A DNA stretch of 64,000 bases from contig JBGAOB010000003.1 in assembly GCA_044222045.1 (NCBI GenBank), positions 1 through 64,000 on the forward strand, given 5' to 3'. The position numbers and the translations under genes are program-made. Positions 8,383-16,659 of this stretch are shown piece by piece. The stretch's first letter is position 1. Each line of letters begins with the position of its first letter. The notes below the pieces were generated by a model. It was not told where the DNA came from. It did no database searches and worked only from the letters and a program-made list of their open reading frames with translations. Source of the stretch: JBGAMH01 sp044222045 (GTDB taxonomy: Bacteria; Eisenbacteria; RBG-16-71-46).

Positions 8383-9492
8383 ATGACGAAGCGAAGCGCA
8401 ACCTGCCTGCTGCTCGCAGCACTCGTGCTGCTCGTCGCGGCAGCCCCTCCCGCCTCGGCCGCGCCGCTGGGGCGGGGCTTCACGTACCAGGGCCAGCTCC
8501 ACCTGGCGGGTACACCGGTGGAAGGTCCCGTCACGCTGCGCTTCAGCCTGTGGGACGCGGCCGGCGCGGGCGATCCCCCGACCGGCGGGTCGCGCATCGG
8601 CAACGTGCAGACCCTGACGAACGTCCCCGTGTCGGGCGGCGTCTTCAGCGTGGTGCTGAACGCGGGCGATGAATTCGGCGCCCAGGCGTTCGACGGCGAG
8701 GCACGCTGGCTGCAGGTCGAAGTGTGCGCCGACAGCACGTGTTCGTCGGCGACGGTGCTGGGGCCCCGGCAGGCTCTCACGGGTACGCCGTACGCGCTCG
8801 GGCCGTGGCAGCGGAGCGGCACGAACCTCACCTTCTCGGGCGGCAGCGTCGGCATCGGAACGACGTCGCCCGCCCACACGCTTCACGTCAAGGCGGTCGA
8901 GCCCGCGCTGGTCCTGGAGGACGCTGCGAGCGCGTCGCTGCAGTCGGGGTACATCTCGTTCCGCAATCCGACGTCCGAGACCGGCTGGTTCGGCTACGGA
9001 ACCGCGGGCAGCCCGGACATGACGATCGCGAATGCGCGCCCGAACGGGGACATCGCGCTGTGGGCCGGAGGTGAGCGGCTGAGGGTCGACTACTCGAGCG
9101 GGAACGTCGGCATCGGCACGGCGACGCCCGCGAGCCGGCTCGAAGTGCGCGGCGACGTCCGGCTCGGCTCGACCGGTGAGTACTTCTCCCCCGCCAGCGG
9201 CGAGAACCTGCGGATCATCCGCGGCAAGGTGAGCGCGGCGGGAAGCATCGCCTTCGGTACCGGCTTCACGGTCAGTCGCAGCGCGGTCGGCGTGTACGTC
9301 ATCACGTACGGCACGCCGTTCCCCACGGGACAGTGGCCGGTCCTCACCGCGTCGGCCGAATCGAACGGCACGGTGGCGCGCTTCGCGATGATCAACACCC
9401 CGACCCACCTCTCGGCGGTGGTTCGCATCGTCAACGGATCGGGAACGGCGGCGGACGCCGACTTCTACTTCATCGCGGTGGGCACGCGGTGA
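8383..9492 (+). CDS. exported tail-fibre-like protein, first of two tandem paralogues
   Basis: A 369-aa exported protein. A signal peptide ends at about residue 27 (PASAAP). The N-terminal domain (FTYQGQL ... PVEGPVTLRFSLWDA) recurs in bacterial surface proteins. Then follow a middle region ending in ALTGTPYALGPW, two GSVGIGT..P...LHVK / GNVGIGT.TPASRLEV motifs typical of phage tail-fibre and endosialidase-chaperone-type proteins, and a beta-rich C terminus. No chaperone-of-endosialidase serine/lysine pair or sorting domain is visible at the end. The ATG at 8383 has GGAGG at 8373-8377. The paralogue at 9692 begins 199 bp further on. The trimeric-fibre character of these motifs suggests a surface fibre, but that is inference. 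Confidence 0.8.
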   Translation: MTKRSATCLLLAALVLLVAAAPPASAAPLGRGFTYQGQLHLAGTPVEGPVTLRFSLWDAAGAGDPPTGGSRIGNVQTLTNVPVSGGVFSVVLNAGDEFGAQAFDGEARWLQVEVCADSTCSSATVLGPRQALTGTPYALGPWQRSGTNLTFSGGSVGIGTTSPAHTLHVKAVEPALVLEDAASASLQSGYISFRNPTSETGWFGYGTAGSPDMTIANARPNGDIALWAGGERLRVDYSSGNVGIGTATPASRLEVRGDVRLGSTGEYFSPASGENLRIIRGKVSAAGSIAFGTGFTVSRSAVGVYVITYGTPFPTGQWPVLTASAESNGTVARFAMINTPTHLSAVVRIVNGSGTAADADFYFIAVGTR

Positions 9493-9691
9493 TCGCGCGC
9501 CGAAGCGTGCTCGTCTTCGGTGACGCGATGCGATCGCGGGACGTTCCCGCGACGTCCGAGCCCGCGCGGCCACGTCCGGAGCGCGGAGCATCGGCGGACC
9601 GGCGCCGCACGCCCGGACGCCTCCATCCCAACGTCACGCGGCGACCCGCCGACATCGACCTGTACCTCGAACTTCGCGACCGGAGGTAGCC

Positions 9692-10792
9692 ATGACCATG
9701 CGCTGCTCGATCGTCCTGCTGTTCGGAACACTCGGCGTGTGGTGCGCCGGCGTCGCCACGGCGGTTCCGCTGGGCACCGGCTTCACGTACCAGGGGCAGC
9801 TCCGCCAGGCCGGCGTCCCCGTCGAAGGCGCCGTGACCCTGCGGTTCAGCCTGTGGCAGGCGCCCGGATCGGGAGATCCTCCGGTCGGCGGCGTCCGCGT
9901 CGGCAGCGTGCAGACGCTCACGAACGTGCCGGTTTCGGGCGGCGTGTTCAGTGTCGCGCTGAACGAGGGCGGGCAGTTCGGCCCCCAGGCGTTCAACGGC
10001 GACGGTCGCTGGCTGCAGGTGGAAGTCTGCGGTGACAGCGCGTGCTCGTCGGCGACGGTGCTCGGACCGCGACAGGCGCTCACCGGCGTGCCCTACGCGC
10101 TCGGCCCGTGGCAGCTGAGCGGGTCGAACCTCAGCTACACCGGCGGCAACGTCGGCATCGGAACCACGACGCCCGGTCATGCCCTGCACGTCAAGGCGAC
10201 CGAGCCCGCCCTCGTGCTGGAGGACGCCGCGGCGGCGTCGCTGCAGTCGGGATACATCTCGTTCCAGAACGGCACCTCCGAGACCGGCTGGATGGGCTAC
10301 GGCACCGCGGGCAGCCCGGACATGACCTTCGCGAACGCACGCGCGAGCGGCGACATCGTGCTGTGGGCCACGGGTGAGCGCATGCGCGTGGACTCCGGCG
10401 GAAACGTCGGCGTCGGGACCTCGACGCCCGCCTCGAAGCTCGAGGTCCGAGGCGACATCCGGCTGGGCTCGGCGGGCGAGCTGTTCGCGCTCGGTGGCCC
10501 CGAGAACCTCCGGATCGTGCGCGGCGAGGTGCTGGCGGCCGGTACCGTCAACAGCGGATCGGGTTTCACGGTGACGCATCCGTCGACGGGCATCTACAAC
10601 ATCGTCTTCACGATGCCGTTCCAGGCCGCCACCCACACGTCCTTCACCGCCACCCCCGTCGCGAACTCCGGCACGCTCAGTCTCATGCTCTCGTCGCTTC
10701 CCGGGCCGACCGTGGTCGCGCTGCGGATCGTGAACGGTTCCGGGGCCCCTGCGGACGGTGCGTTCAGCTTCATCGTGGTGGGTGATCGATGA
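9692..10792 (+). CDS. exported tail-fibre-like protein, second tandem paralogue
   Basis: A 366-aa protein colinear with the one at 8383: same signal-peptide position, FTYQGQLRQAG domain, VLGPRQALTG.PYALGPW segment, two GIGT/GVGT..P....HVK motifs, SLQSGYISF..GTSETGW.GYGTAGSPDM and the VVALRIVNGSG C-terminal strand. The pair clearly arose by tandem duplication and has since diverged mostly in the C-terminal third. The ATG at 9692 has GGAGG at 9682-9686. Its stop overlaps the start of the next gene (ATGA at 10789-10792), which suggests translational coupling and a shared function with that small protein. Confidence 0.82.
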   Translation: MTMRCSIVLLFGTLGVWCAGVATAVPLGTGFTYQGQLRQAGVPVEGAVTLRFSLWQAPGSGDPPVGGVRVGSVQTLTNVPVSGGVFSVALNEGGQFGPQAFNGDGRWLQVEVCGDSACSSATVLGPRQALTGVPYALGPWQLSGSNLSYTGGNVGIGTTTPGHALHVKATEPALVLEDAAAASLQSGYISFQNGTSETGWMGYGTAGSPDMTFANARASGDIVLWATGERMRVDSGGNVGVGTSTPASKLEVRGDIRLGSAGELFALGGPENLRIVRGEVLAAGTVNSGSGFTVTHPSTGIYNIVFTMPFQAATHTSFTATPVANSGTLSLMLSSLPGPTVVALRIVNGSGAPADGAFSFIVVGDR

Positions 10793-11340
10793 GCCGCGGC
10801 CGGAGACTCCCGGGCCTGCTCGTCGCGCTGCTGGCGACGATGGCGCTGGCCGCGCCCGCGCGCGCATACGATCCGATCACGTGGTACTCGGTCGACGGTG
10901 GCGGTACGTCGCGCTCGGCGGCCGGTGGCTACACGCTCGGCGGGACGATCGGCCAGCCGGACGCCGGCGTGCTCGCGTCGGGCGCGACGACGCTCCGGGG
11001 CGGATTCTGGATCGGCGGGGTGGCCGGAGCGGTCGGCGTCGCCGAGGGTGCGCCGGGCGTGCGGGCATTCGGCTTCTTCGCGCCACGGCCGAACCCGGTC
11101 CGTTCGGCGTCGCGCGTCGCGTTCGACCTGCCGCGGGCCTCGCGCGTGGCGCTTTCGGTCTTCGACATCTCGGGGCGCGCGGTGCGCCGGCAGGACTTCG
11201 GACCGATGCCGGCCGGGCACCACGAACGCGTGTGGTACGCCGTGGACGAGACGGGCCGCCCGATCGCGAACGGCGTCTACTTCCTGCGACTCGAGACCGA
11301 TCGCGAGCGCGGCGTCCGGAAAGTGCTCGTGCTGCGATGA
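10789..11340 (+). CDS. small exported protein with TIGQPDAG motif and sorting domain
   Basis: A 183-aa exported protein: signal peptide, then a short domain with GGGTSRSAAGGYTLGGTIGQPDAG ... LRGGFWIG, a motif common in uncharacterised exported proteins of environmental bacteria, and directly a C-terminal FlgD-like sorting domain (RPNPVRSASRVAFDL ... FDISGRAVR ... NGVYFLRLETD ... KVLVLR). Its start overlaps the previous stop by four bases, so it is probably made together with the tail-fibre-like protein. Because it carries the sorting domain that the two fibre proteins lack, it might anchor or assist them; that is only an idea from the overlap. Confidence 0.78.
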   Translation: MSRGRRLPGLLVALLATMALAAPARAYDPITWYSVDGGGTSRSAAGGYTLGGTIGQPDAGVLASGATTLRGGFWIGGVAGAVGVAEGAPGVRAFGFFAPRPNPVRSASRVAFDLPRASRVALSVFDISGRAVRRQDFGPMPAGHHERVWYAVDETGRPIANGVYFLRLETDRERGVRKVLVLR

Positions 11341-11351
11341 GCGGAGCGGGC

Positions 11352-11372
11352 CGCGCGGGGCCCCACCGCGCG
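11352..11372. terminator. weak hairpin between convergent genes
   Basis: Arms CGCGCGG and CCGCGCG (7 bp) with a seven-base loop, in the 45-bp gap between the stops of the small exported protein and the cytochrome-rhodanese gene. Position favours a shared terminator, but the stem is short. Confidence 0.35.
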
Positions 11373-11385
11373 ACCGAGGCCGCGA

Positions 11386-12501
11386 CTACCGCACCGGTTG
11401 CACCGGCGTGGGCGCTTCCTCGCGCGGAAGCGCCGCGCCGGGTGCGGTGACCATCGGGTAGCCGCGGCGTTCCCACTCGAGCACGCCTTCGTCGAGCACG
11501 TACGCGTGCGGGTAGCCGCGCACACGCAGCGAGTCCACGACGATGCCCGACAGGTGGTGCGGGCAGGCACAGTAGGCGACGACCGCCGCGGTCTTCGGGA
11601 TGTCCGCGAGCCGCTTCAGCTGGTAGTGCGGAATGGAGACGGCGCCCGCGATGTGCGATCGCATCCACTCGGACTCCGGGCGCGCGTCCACGATCACGAA
11701 CTTGCGGCGCTGCACGAGCGCGCGATCCACGTCGTCCACGCCCACGAACCGCTCGTGCTTCACCGTGAACTCGGGCGCGCGGCCGCGCGGGTAGGCGAAC
11801 AGCGGCTCCTTCCCCGTCGGCGCGCGCATCCGGTTGGAGTCGAGCGGGCGCGCGAGCGAGCGCAGGTAGGCCACGACGTCGGCGATCTCCGACGGGCTGA
11901 GCGCGTCACGGAACGAGACCATCGGCGTTCCCGGGCGGCCCTCGAGGATCGCGTGCTGGAGGAACGCGTCACTCGCCACCGCGAGGAAGCCCGGGTTCGT
12001 CAGCATCACCTCGTCCCCGCGCTTGCGCTGGTCGCCGTGGCAGTGCTGGCACTGGGAGGAGTACACCGCGCGGCCGCGCGTGGAGTCGCCGGGCGCCACG
12101 GCGGGCAGCTCCTTCGGGGATGGCCCGTGCGAGCGGATCCAGGCGACGAGCCGGCCGATCGCGGTGAGGTCGAGCGGCCCGCCGGCCGACTTGCCGTAGG
12201 CGGCCATCGAGGTGCCGGGTCGCCCGAGCTCGATCGAGCGGAACAGGTAGAGATCGCTCGCGCTCTCGAGGAACGTCGGGTTCACGAGCGAGGGCGCGTG
12301 ATCGGCGGCGTACCCGGTCGCATCGGGCGCGTGGCAGTGCGCGCAGAGCGCGCGGTACAGGGCCGGCGCCGACAGCGTGTCGGCGCCCGCGAGGGTGGTC
12401 ACGGGCGCGGGGTCGTGCGGGCGCGTCGCGGCGCAGCCGAACGCGAGCGCGGCGATCGCCGGAAGGGCCCAGGCGAGTGCGCGCAGGTTCAAGGGGCGCA
12501 T
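11386..12501 (-). CDS. lipoprotein with two cytochrome c domains fused to a rhodanese domain
   Basis: A 371-aa lipoprotein. The lipobox ends at Cys23 (LAFGC). The first cytochrome c domain carries CAHCH (Cys53-His57) and a probable axial Met near 99 (GTSMAAY). The second carries CQHCH (Cys151-His155) with Met near 194 (GTPMVSF). Residues about 245-355 form a rhodanese domain: VIVDARPESEW, AGAVSIPH, and the active-site loop AYCACPHH with the likely persulfide cysteine at 311. It is predicted to face the periplasm. The combination suggests electron transfer coupled to sulfane-sulfur chemistry, for example thiosulfate or polysulfide handling, but neither donor nor acceptor genes are near. The ATG at 12501 directly precedes the signal peptide. 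Confidence 0.9.
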   Translation of the reverse strand: MRPLNLRALAWALPAIAALAFGCAATRPHDPAPVTTLAGADTLSAPALYRALCAHCHAPDATGYAADHAPSLVNPTFLESASDLYLFRSIELGRPGTSMAAYGKSAGGPLDLTAIGRLVAWIRSHGPSPKELPAVAPGDSTRGRAVYSSQCQHCHGDQRKRGDEVMLTNPGFLAVASDAFLQHAILEGRPGTPMVSFRDALSPSEIADVVAYLRSLARPLDSNRMRAPTGKEPLFAYPRGRAPEFTVKHERFVGVDDVDRALVQRRKFVIVDARPESEWMRSHIAGAVSIPHYQLKRLADIPKTAAVVAYCACPHHLSGIVVDSLRVRGYPHAYVLDEGVLEWERRGYPMVTAPGAALPREEAPTPVQPVR

Positions 12502-12584
12502 GCGGTCGTCCGGGCGGCGAAGTGAGTGCGATCGATCGTTCGGATCATGGACCGCACGCTAGACGTTCGGCGGTCCGCCGCGCA

Positions 12585-12612
12585 ACGGCCACCCCGCTGC
12601 CGGGATGGCCGT
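12585..12612 (-). terminator. hairpin after NHL-repeat gene
   Basis: Arms ACGGCCACCC and GGG-A-TGGCCGT pair over about ten bases with one bulged A. The element starts 18 bases after the stop of the NHL gene and lies before the cytochrome-rhodanese gene on the same strand. It probably separates the two transcripts; no U-tract is seen. Confidence 0.45.
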
Positions 12613-12629
12613 CGCGTCAGGGAGCATCG

Positions 12630-15041
12630 TCATCGCGCCATCACGGCCCTCGCCGTGCGCTGCTCTCCCCTGCGCTCCAGCCGAACGAGGTACATGCCCG
12701 GCGCGAGCCGCTGGTCGCCGGCTGCGTCCACCACGTGCTCGCCGGCCCCGAGCGAGCCCACGTCGTGCCGTGCAAGACGGCGACCCGCGAGGTCGAACAG
12801 CTCGAGCGTCGCGGGTGCGGCGTCGGGCAGCGCGAACCGCACGGGCAGGCGACCCGCTCGCCCGGGATTCGGCCACGCGCCGTCGAGCGCGAAGGCCACG
12901 CGCTCACGGGAAGGCGCCTCCTCGGTTTCGGGCTGCAGCGCCGAGAAGCGCGGACGCCCGGTACGGTTGTCGATCGAGTAGCCGTCCTGCGCGCCCGAAT
13001 CGTACTCGTGGAAGTGCGCCGCCAGCACGGCGCGAACGTAGAACGTGTTGTACTGGATCGCCGAAGCGGTCGCGTTCATCGTCGTCGGCACCGCCACGTC
13101 GTACACCGGCTGGTTGCTCGACGGGAACGTGAGCACGCGGAGGTCCGGCGCGGCGGGCGAGTCCCGCCGCCACACCTCGTAGGTCAGGGGCGCGATCGAT
13201 TCCGCGGTGCTGCGACGGACGCGCAGGTTCACCTGCAGGCCCGCGTCACCGCGAACGTCCGAGACGATTTCGATCCGCGGTGGAAGCAGGAGGGTCCAGA
13301 CCCCCTGGCCGGCCGCGTCCACGGCGAGCAGGTTGCCGCTCGGGTCGAACGACAGTCCGCCCACGGACGTGTACAGGTTCGTACACTTGGAGAGATAGGT
13401 TCCGGAGGTGGTGAACTGAAGCAGGCTCTCGGTGCCGTTGCGACCACAGTACAGCGTGCCGTCCGGGGCGATGGCGACGCCCGTGATGGGGCCCGGCAGG
13501 AAGTTCGCCGGGGCGGAGATCGCGCGGATGAACGCACCGTCCGCCGAGAACGACTGCACGCGCAGGTTGTACGCATCCGCGACGTAGACATTGCCCCATC
13601 GGTCCACCGTGACGTCCTGTGGCCGATCGAACTGGCCGGCGCCCGATCCCGTCGCCCCCCAGGCGCGCACGAAAGCGCCGGCGGTCGAGAACTTCTGGAC
13701 TCGGTTCTGGACCTGGTCGCAGGTGTAGACGAAGCCGTACGTGTCGACGGCGATGCCGGTCGGTTGCGCGAACTGGCCGGGCCCGGTGCCCGGGGTGCCC
13801 CACTGCCGAAGGTACGCACCGCTGTTGCTGAAGACCTGGACCCGGCTGTTGTACGTGTCCGCGACGTACACGGTCCCCGACGAATCCACGGAGATGCCGG
13901 CGGGCCCGTTGAACTGCCCGTTCCCGCTCCCGTACCCACCCCACTCGCCCAGAGGGGTCCCGTGGAGGTCGAACTTGCGTACGGCGTGATCCGACGAGGA
14001 GATGACGAAGACGTTCCCGTTCCGGTCGACCGCGACATCGTGCGGAGCCGAACCGGAGAGTAGTCCCCAGATCATCGACGGTCCGCCCTCCCCGATCGGC
14101 CGGTACGAGCCGTTGAACCGCTGCACCCGGTCGTTCCACGTGTCGGCCACGATGACGTCACCGTTCGCTTCGACCGCGAGCCCCAGCGGGCTGTTGAACG
14201 CACCATCCGCCGTACCGTAGCCACCCCACGGCCGTGCGGCCGAGTTGTTGGCGGGGATCATCTGGATGCGATGGTTGCCGCGCTCGGAGACGTAGACGTT
14301 GCCCGTGCGGTCGAGCGCGATGCCGCTCGGGTCCTGGAACTGCCCGGGCCCGGTGCCGAAGGCACCGAATTTGCCGAAGAAGGCGAAGTTCGACGCGAAC
14401 CACTGGAAGCGGTGGTTGCCCCTGTCGGCCACGTAGATGTAGCCGAGGTCGGTCACCGCGATGCCGGCCGGGTTGAGGAACTGGCCGTCGGCCGATCCCA
14501 GCGAACCGAACTGGCCGAGGAACGTTCCGGTCGCGGAGAACTTCTGCACCCGGTTCGCGTCGGAGTCGGTGACGTACACGTTGCCGGACCGGTCCGTCGC
14601 GATGCCGATCGGGGACAGGAACTGGCCGGGGCCGGTTCCGGGGCTTCCCCACTTGCCGAGGAACGTGCCCGCTGACGAGAAGCGCTGGATGCGCCGGTTG
14701 CCGGCGTCCGCCACGTACAGGTCGCCATTCGGCGCGACCGCGATCCCGCACGGCGAAGCGAACTGCCCGTCCGCGGTGCCCGGCGAGCCGATCACCTGCA
14801 GCAGCTGCCCGGCGTGGTCGAACTTCTGCACGCGATGGTTGATGAGCTCCACCACGTACACATTGCCGAGCCCGTCGCACGCCACGCCGGCCGGTTGCCG
14901 CATCTGGCTCGGCGCCGTGCCCCGGCCGCCGAACGCCACCTGGAACTGAGGTACGGCGGGTCCGAGGAACGCGTGGGCCCTGTCCGCGAGGGCCGTGGTC
15001 AGGAGCAACGTCAGGAGCTGCAGTGTCCGAGCGAGTCGCAT
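12630..15041 (-). CDS. exported NHL-repeat beta-propeller protein with sorting domain
   Basis: An 803-aa exported protein. The signal peptide (RTLQLLTLLLTTALADRAHA) is followed by about a dozen NHL repeats of roughly 47 residues with the consensus GQF..P.GIAVD..GNVYVADT.N.RVQ.FS..G.FL..WG, which would build two six-bladed propellers. An Ig/Fn-like segment (residues about 620-720) and a C-terminal FlgD-like sorting domain (WPNPGRAGRLPVRF ... FDLAGRRLARHD ... APGMYLVRLERRG) complete it. NHL propellers bind proteins, peptides or glycans; the ligand here is unknown. The ATG at 15041 was chosen because GGAGG lies just upstream and the signal peptide starts there. A longer frame exists upstream but lacks export features. 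Confidence 0.9.
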   Translation of the reverse strand: MRLARTLQLLTLLLTTALADRAHAFLGPAVPQFQVAFGGRGTAPSQMRQPAGVACDGLGNVYVVELINHRVQKFDHAGQLLQVIGSPGTADGQFASPCGIAVAPNGDLYVADAGNRRIQRFSSAGTFLGKWGSPGTGPGQFLSPIGIATDRSGNVYVTDSDANRVQKFSATGTFLGQFGSLGSADGQFLNPAGIAVTDLGYIYVADRGNHRFQWFASNFAFFGKFGAFGTGPGQFQDPSGIALDRTGNVYVSERGNHRIQMIPANNSAARPWGGYGTADGAFNSPLGLAVEANGDVIVADTWNDRVQRFNGSYRPIGEGGPSMIWGLLSGSAPHDVAVDRNGNVFVISSSDHAVRKFDLHGTPLGEWGGYGSGNGQFNGPAGISVDSSGTVYVADTYNSRVQVFSNSGAYLRQWGTPGTGPGQFAQPTGIAVDTYGFVYTCDQVQNRVQKFSTAGAFVRAWGATGSGAGQFDRPQDVTVDRWGNVYVADAYNLRVQSFSADGAFIRAISAPANFLPGPITGVAIAPDGTLYCGRNGTESLLQFTTSGTYLSKCTNLYTSVGGLSFDPSGNLLAVDAAGQGVWTLLLPPRIEIVSDVRGDAGLQVNLRVRRSTAESIAPLTYEVWRRDSPAAPDLRVLTFPSSNQPVYDVAVPTTMNATASAIQYNTFYVRAVLAAHFHEYDSGAQDGYSIDNRTGRPRFSALQPETEEAPSRERVAFALDGAWPNPGRAGRLPVRFALPDAAPATLELFDLAGRRLARHDVGSLGAGEHVVDAAGDQRLAPGMYLVRLERRGEQRTARAVMAR

Positions 15042-15375
15042 GGGAGCCTCCGGGCCGTCAGGGCGGGTTCGGATCGCGGCGGCCCGGGGCCCATCGGAGC
15101 CTCGCGCGCCACGCCAACACCACGTAAGCGCAGGTGCCCGGCCGAACGGATCATCGAATCCGCGAGCCCGGAGCCGTGGCTCCGGACCGGACCCCGGGCC
15201 GCCAGACCGGGGCGAGCCATGCATCCCCGATGAGCCGTTCGGGGCGTCGACCGCGCTTCAGGGAGCGGAGCCCGGACTCGAGGCCACTCGACGTCGCGCC
15301 GTGCTCCGTTCCGAACATTCATCCGTCCGCCGATGGTCGCGTCGGGCGTCGCCGCGGACATCCGGGAGGTAGCAG
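15042..15375. other. divergent intergenic region, 334 bp, no gene seen
   Basis: The gap between the divergent starts of the NHL protein and the Ig-domain protein. No coding features were recognised. It holds an eight-base-arm palindrome at 15168-15185 (CCGGAGCC-GT-GGCTCCGG), which might be an operator or a hairpin in the 5' leader. Promoters for both flanking genes are expected here. Confidence 0.5.
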
Positions 15376-16635
15376 ATGAACCCAACGATTCCGGGTCCCA
15401 CGTCGCCGACACGGTCCGCATGCGCGGCAGCCCTGCTCTTGCTGGGCACTTTCGCGTGGGCGGTCCATGCCGAGGCACGGATCGCCCTCGCGCCGTGGAG
15501 CGGCAATCTCGCGTTCGCGGGTGTGCGTTCGACCGCGGGCGGCGTCGTGTCGGAGCAGTCCGGCGCGCCGCCCGGCCCCGGGCCTTGGACACGCGGGCTG
15601 GGCGCCAACGCGTACAACGACACCACGGGACACAACGCATCGCAGTTCTTCCAGGTGGGGACCTCGTTCAACGACTCGGTGTTCTCGGTGGCTTCCGGCG
15701 GCTCCGCGTTCGCCGACGGCGCCACGGCATCGAACCGGGCGGGCATCCTCGTGTACGTGCAGTTCGCGGTGGAGCGCACGCAGACGCTCGAAAGCTACCC
15801 GCAGTTCCAGGCGGGTACGCTCGGGTCGAGCCACACGGAGGTCCATCTCGTCAATCACATGAGCAAGGACCTGCCCGTGATCACGCTGGTTCCCGGCGAC
15901 CTCGCCACCATGCGACTTGCTCCGGGGATCTACGCCTACTTCTACGAGAGCTCGTTCGGCGACGAGCTCGAGAGTGGCACTTCGGATGCCGTGAGTTCCC
16001 AGGTGGCCTTTCGCGAAGTGCCGGAGCCACTGGTGGCCTCGCACCCGCAGAGCGTGACGACCGACGCCGGCCAGGCCGCCACGTTCTCGGTGGCTTCCAG
16101 CCCACTCGCCGCCGAGCGCACGGCGAGCCCGCAGTCGATCACGTACCAGTGGCGCCGCCGCTACCAGCCCCTCTCGAACGGCGAGCGCATCAGCGGGGCC
16201 CAGTCGCCCACGCTGCACATCGCGAACGTGGCGGTGGCCGACACGGGCGTGTACGACTGCGTGCTGAACGACGGGATCGTGACGGAGCCCAGCAGCCTCG
16301 CGCGGCTCACCGTGACCGGCGTGCTCGCGGCGCCGGCCGCGGCGCACGTGTCGGGGCTCGAACTGAGCGCGCCCTGTCCCAGCCCGTTCCGATCGAGCAC
16401 GCGCGTGGCGTTCACGCTCGCGCGCGAGGCGCGCGTCACGCTCGACGTGATCGACGTGGCCGGGCGCTGCGTGCGATCTCTGCTGCGGGACGAGCCACAC
16501 GCGGCCGGCACGCGCCGTGTCGAGTGGGACGGGCGCGACACGTCGGGCGACGCACTGCCCTCCGGGCTCTACTTCGTGCGGCTGCGGGCGGGATCCGCGC
16601 AGCGCGTCCAGCGCGTGGTCCGCATCGCTCCGTAG
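15376..16635 (+). CDS. exported Ig-domain protein with sorting domain (paralogue of 18391)
   Basis: A 419-aa exported protein. The signal peptide ends near AEARIALAPWSGNL. The N-terminal 200 residues form an uncharacterised domain (LAPWSGNLAFAG ... VYVQFAVERTQTLES ... HLVNHMSKDLPVITL ... LAPGIYAYFYESS). An Ig-like domain of the receptor-like type follows (HPQSVTTDAGQAATFSV, YQWRRRYQPLS, ADTGVYDCVLNDG), then a linker and FlgD-like sorting domain (CPSPFRSSTRVAF ... IDVAGRCVRSLL ... SGLYFVRLRAG). The gene at 18391 encodes the same architecture in the same order. GGGAGG at 15364-15369 supports this ATG. A peptidase lipoprotein gene lies on the opposite strand between the two paralogues. Confidence 0.85.
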   Translation: MNPTIPGPTSPTRSACAAALLLLGTFAWAVHAEARIALAPWSGNLAFAGVRSTAGGVVSEQSGAPPGPGPWTRGLGANAYNDTTGHNASQFFQVGTSFNDSVFSVASGGSAFADGATASNRAGILVYVQFAVERTQTLESYPQFQAGTLGSSHTEVHLVNHMSKDLPVITLVPGDLATMRLAPGIYAYFYESSFGDELESGTSDAVSSQVAFREVPEPLVASHPQSVTTDAGQAATFSVASSPLAAERTASPQSITYQWRRRYQPLSNGERISGAQSPTLHIANVAVADTGVYDCVLNDGIVTEPSSLARLTVTGVLAAPAAAHVSGLELSAPCPSPFRSSTRVAFTLAREARVTLDVIDVAGRCVRSLLRDEPHAAGTRRVEWDGRDTSGDALPSGLYFVRLRAGSAQRVQRVVRIAP

Positions 16636-16659
16636 CCGCGGGCCCGCACGATCCGGCGT

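Noticed and set aside
8383..10792. Possible prophage remnant because of tail-fibre motifs
   Set aside because: Both genes carry signal peptides, and no capsid, terminase, portal, integrase or lysis gene is present nearby. The motifs also occur in bacterial surface proteins.
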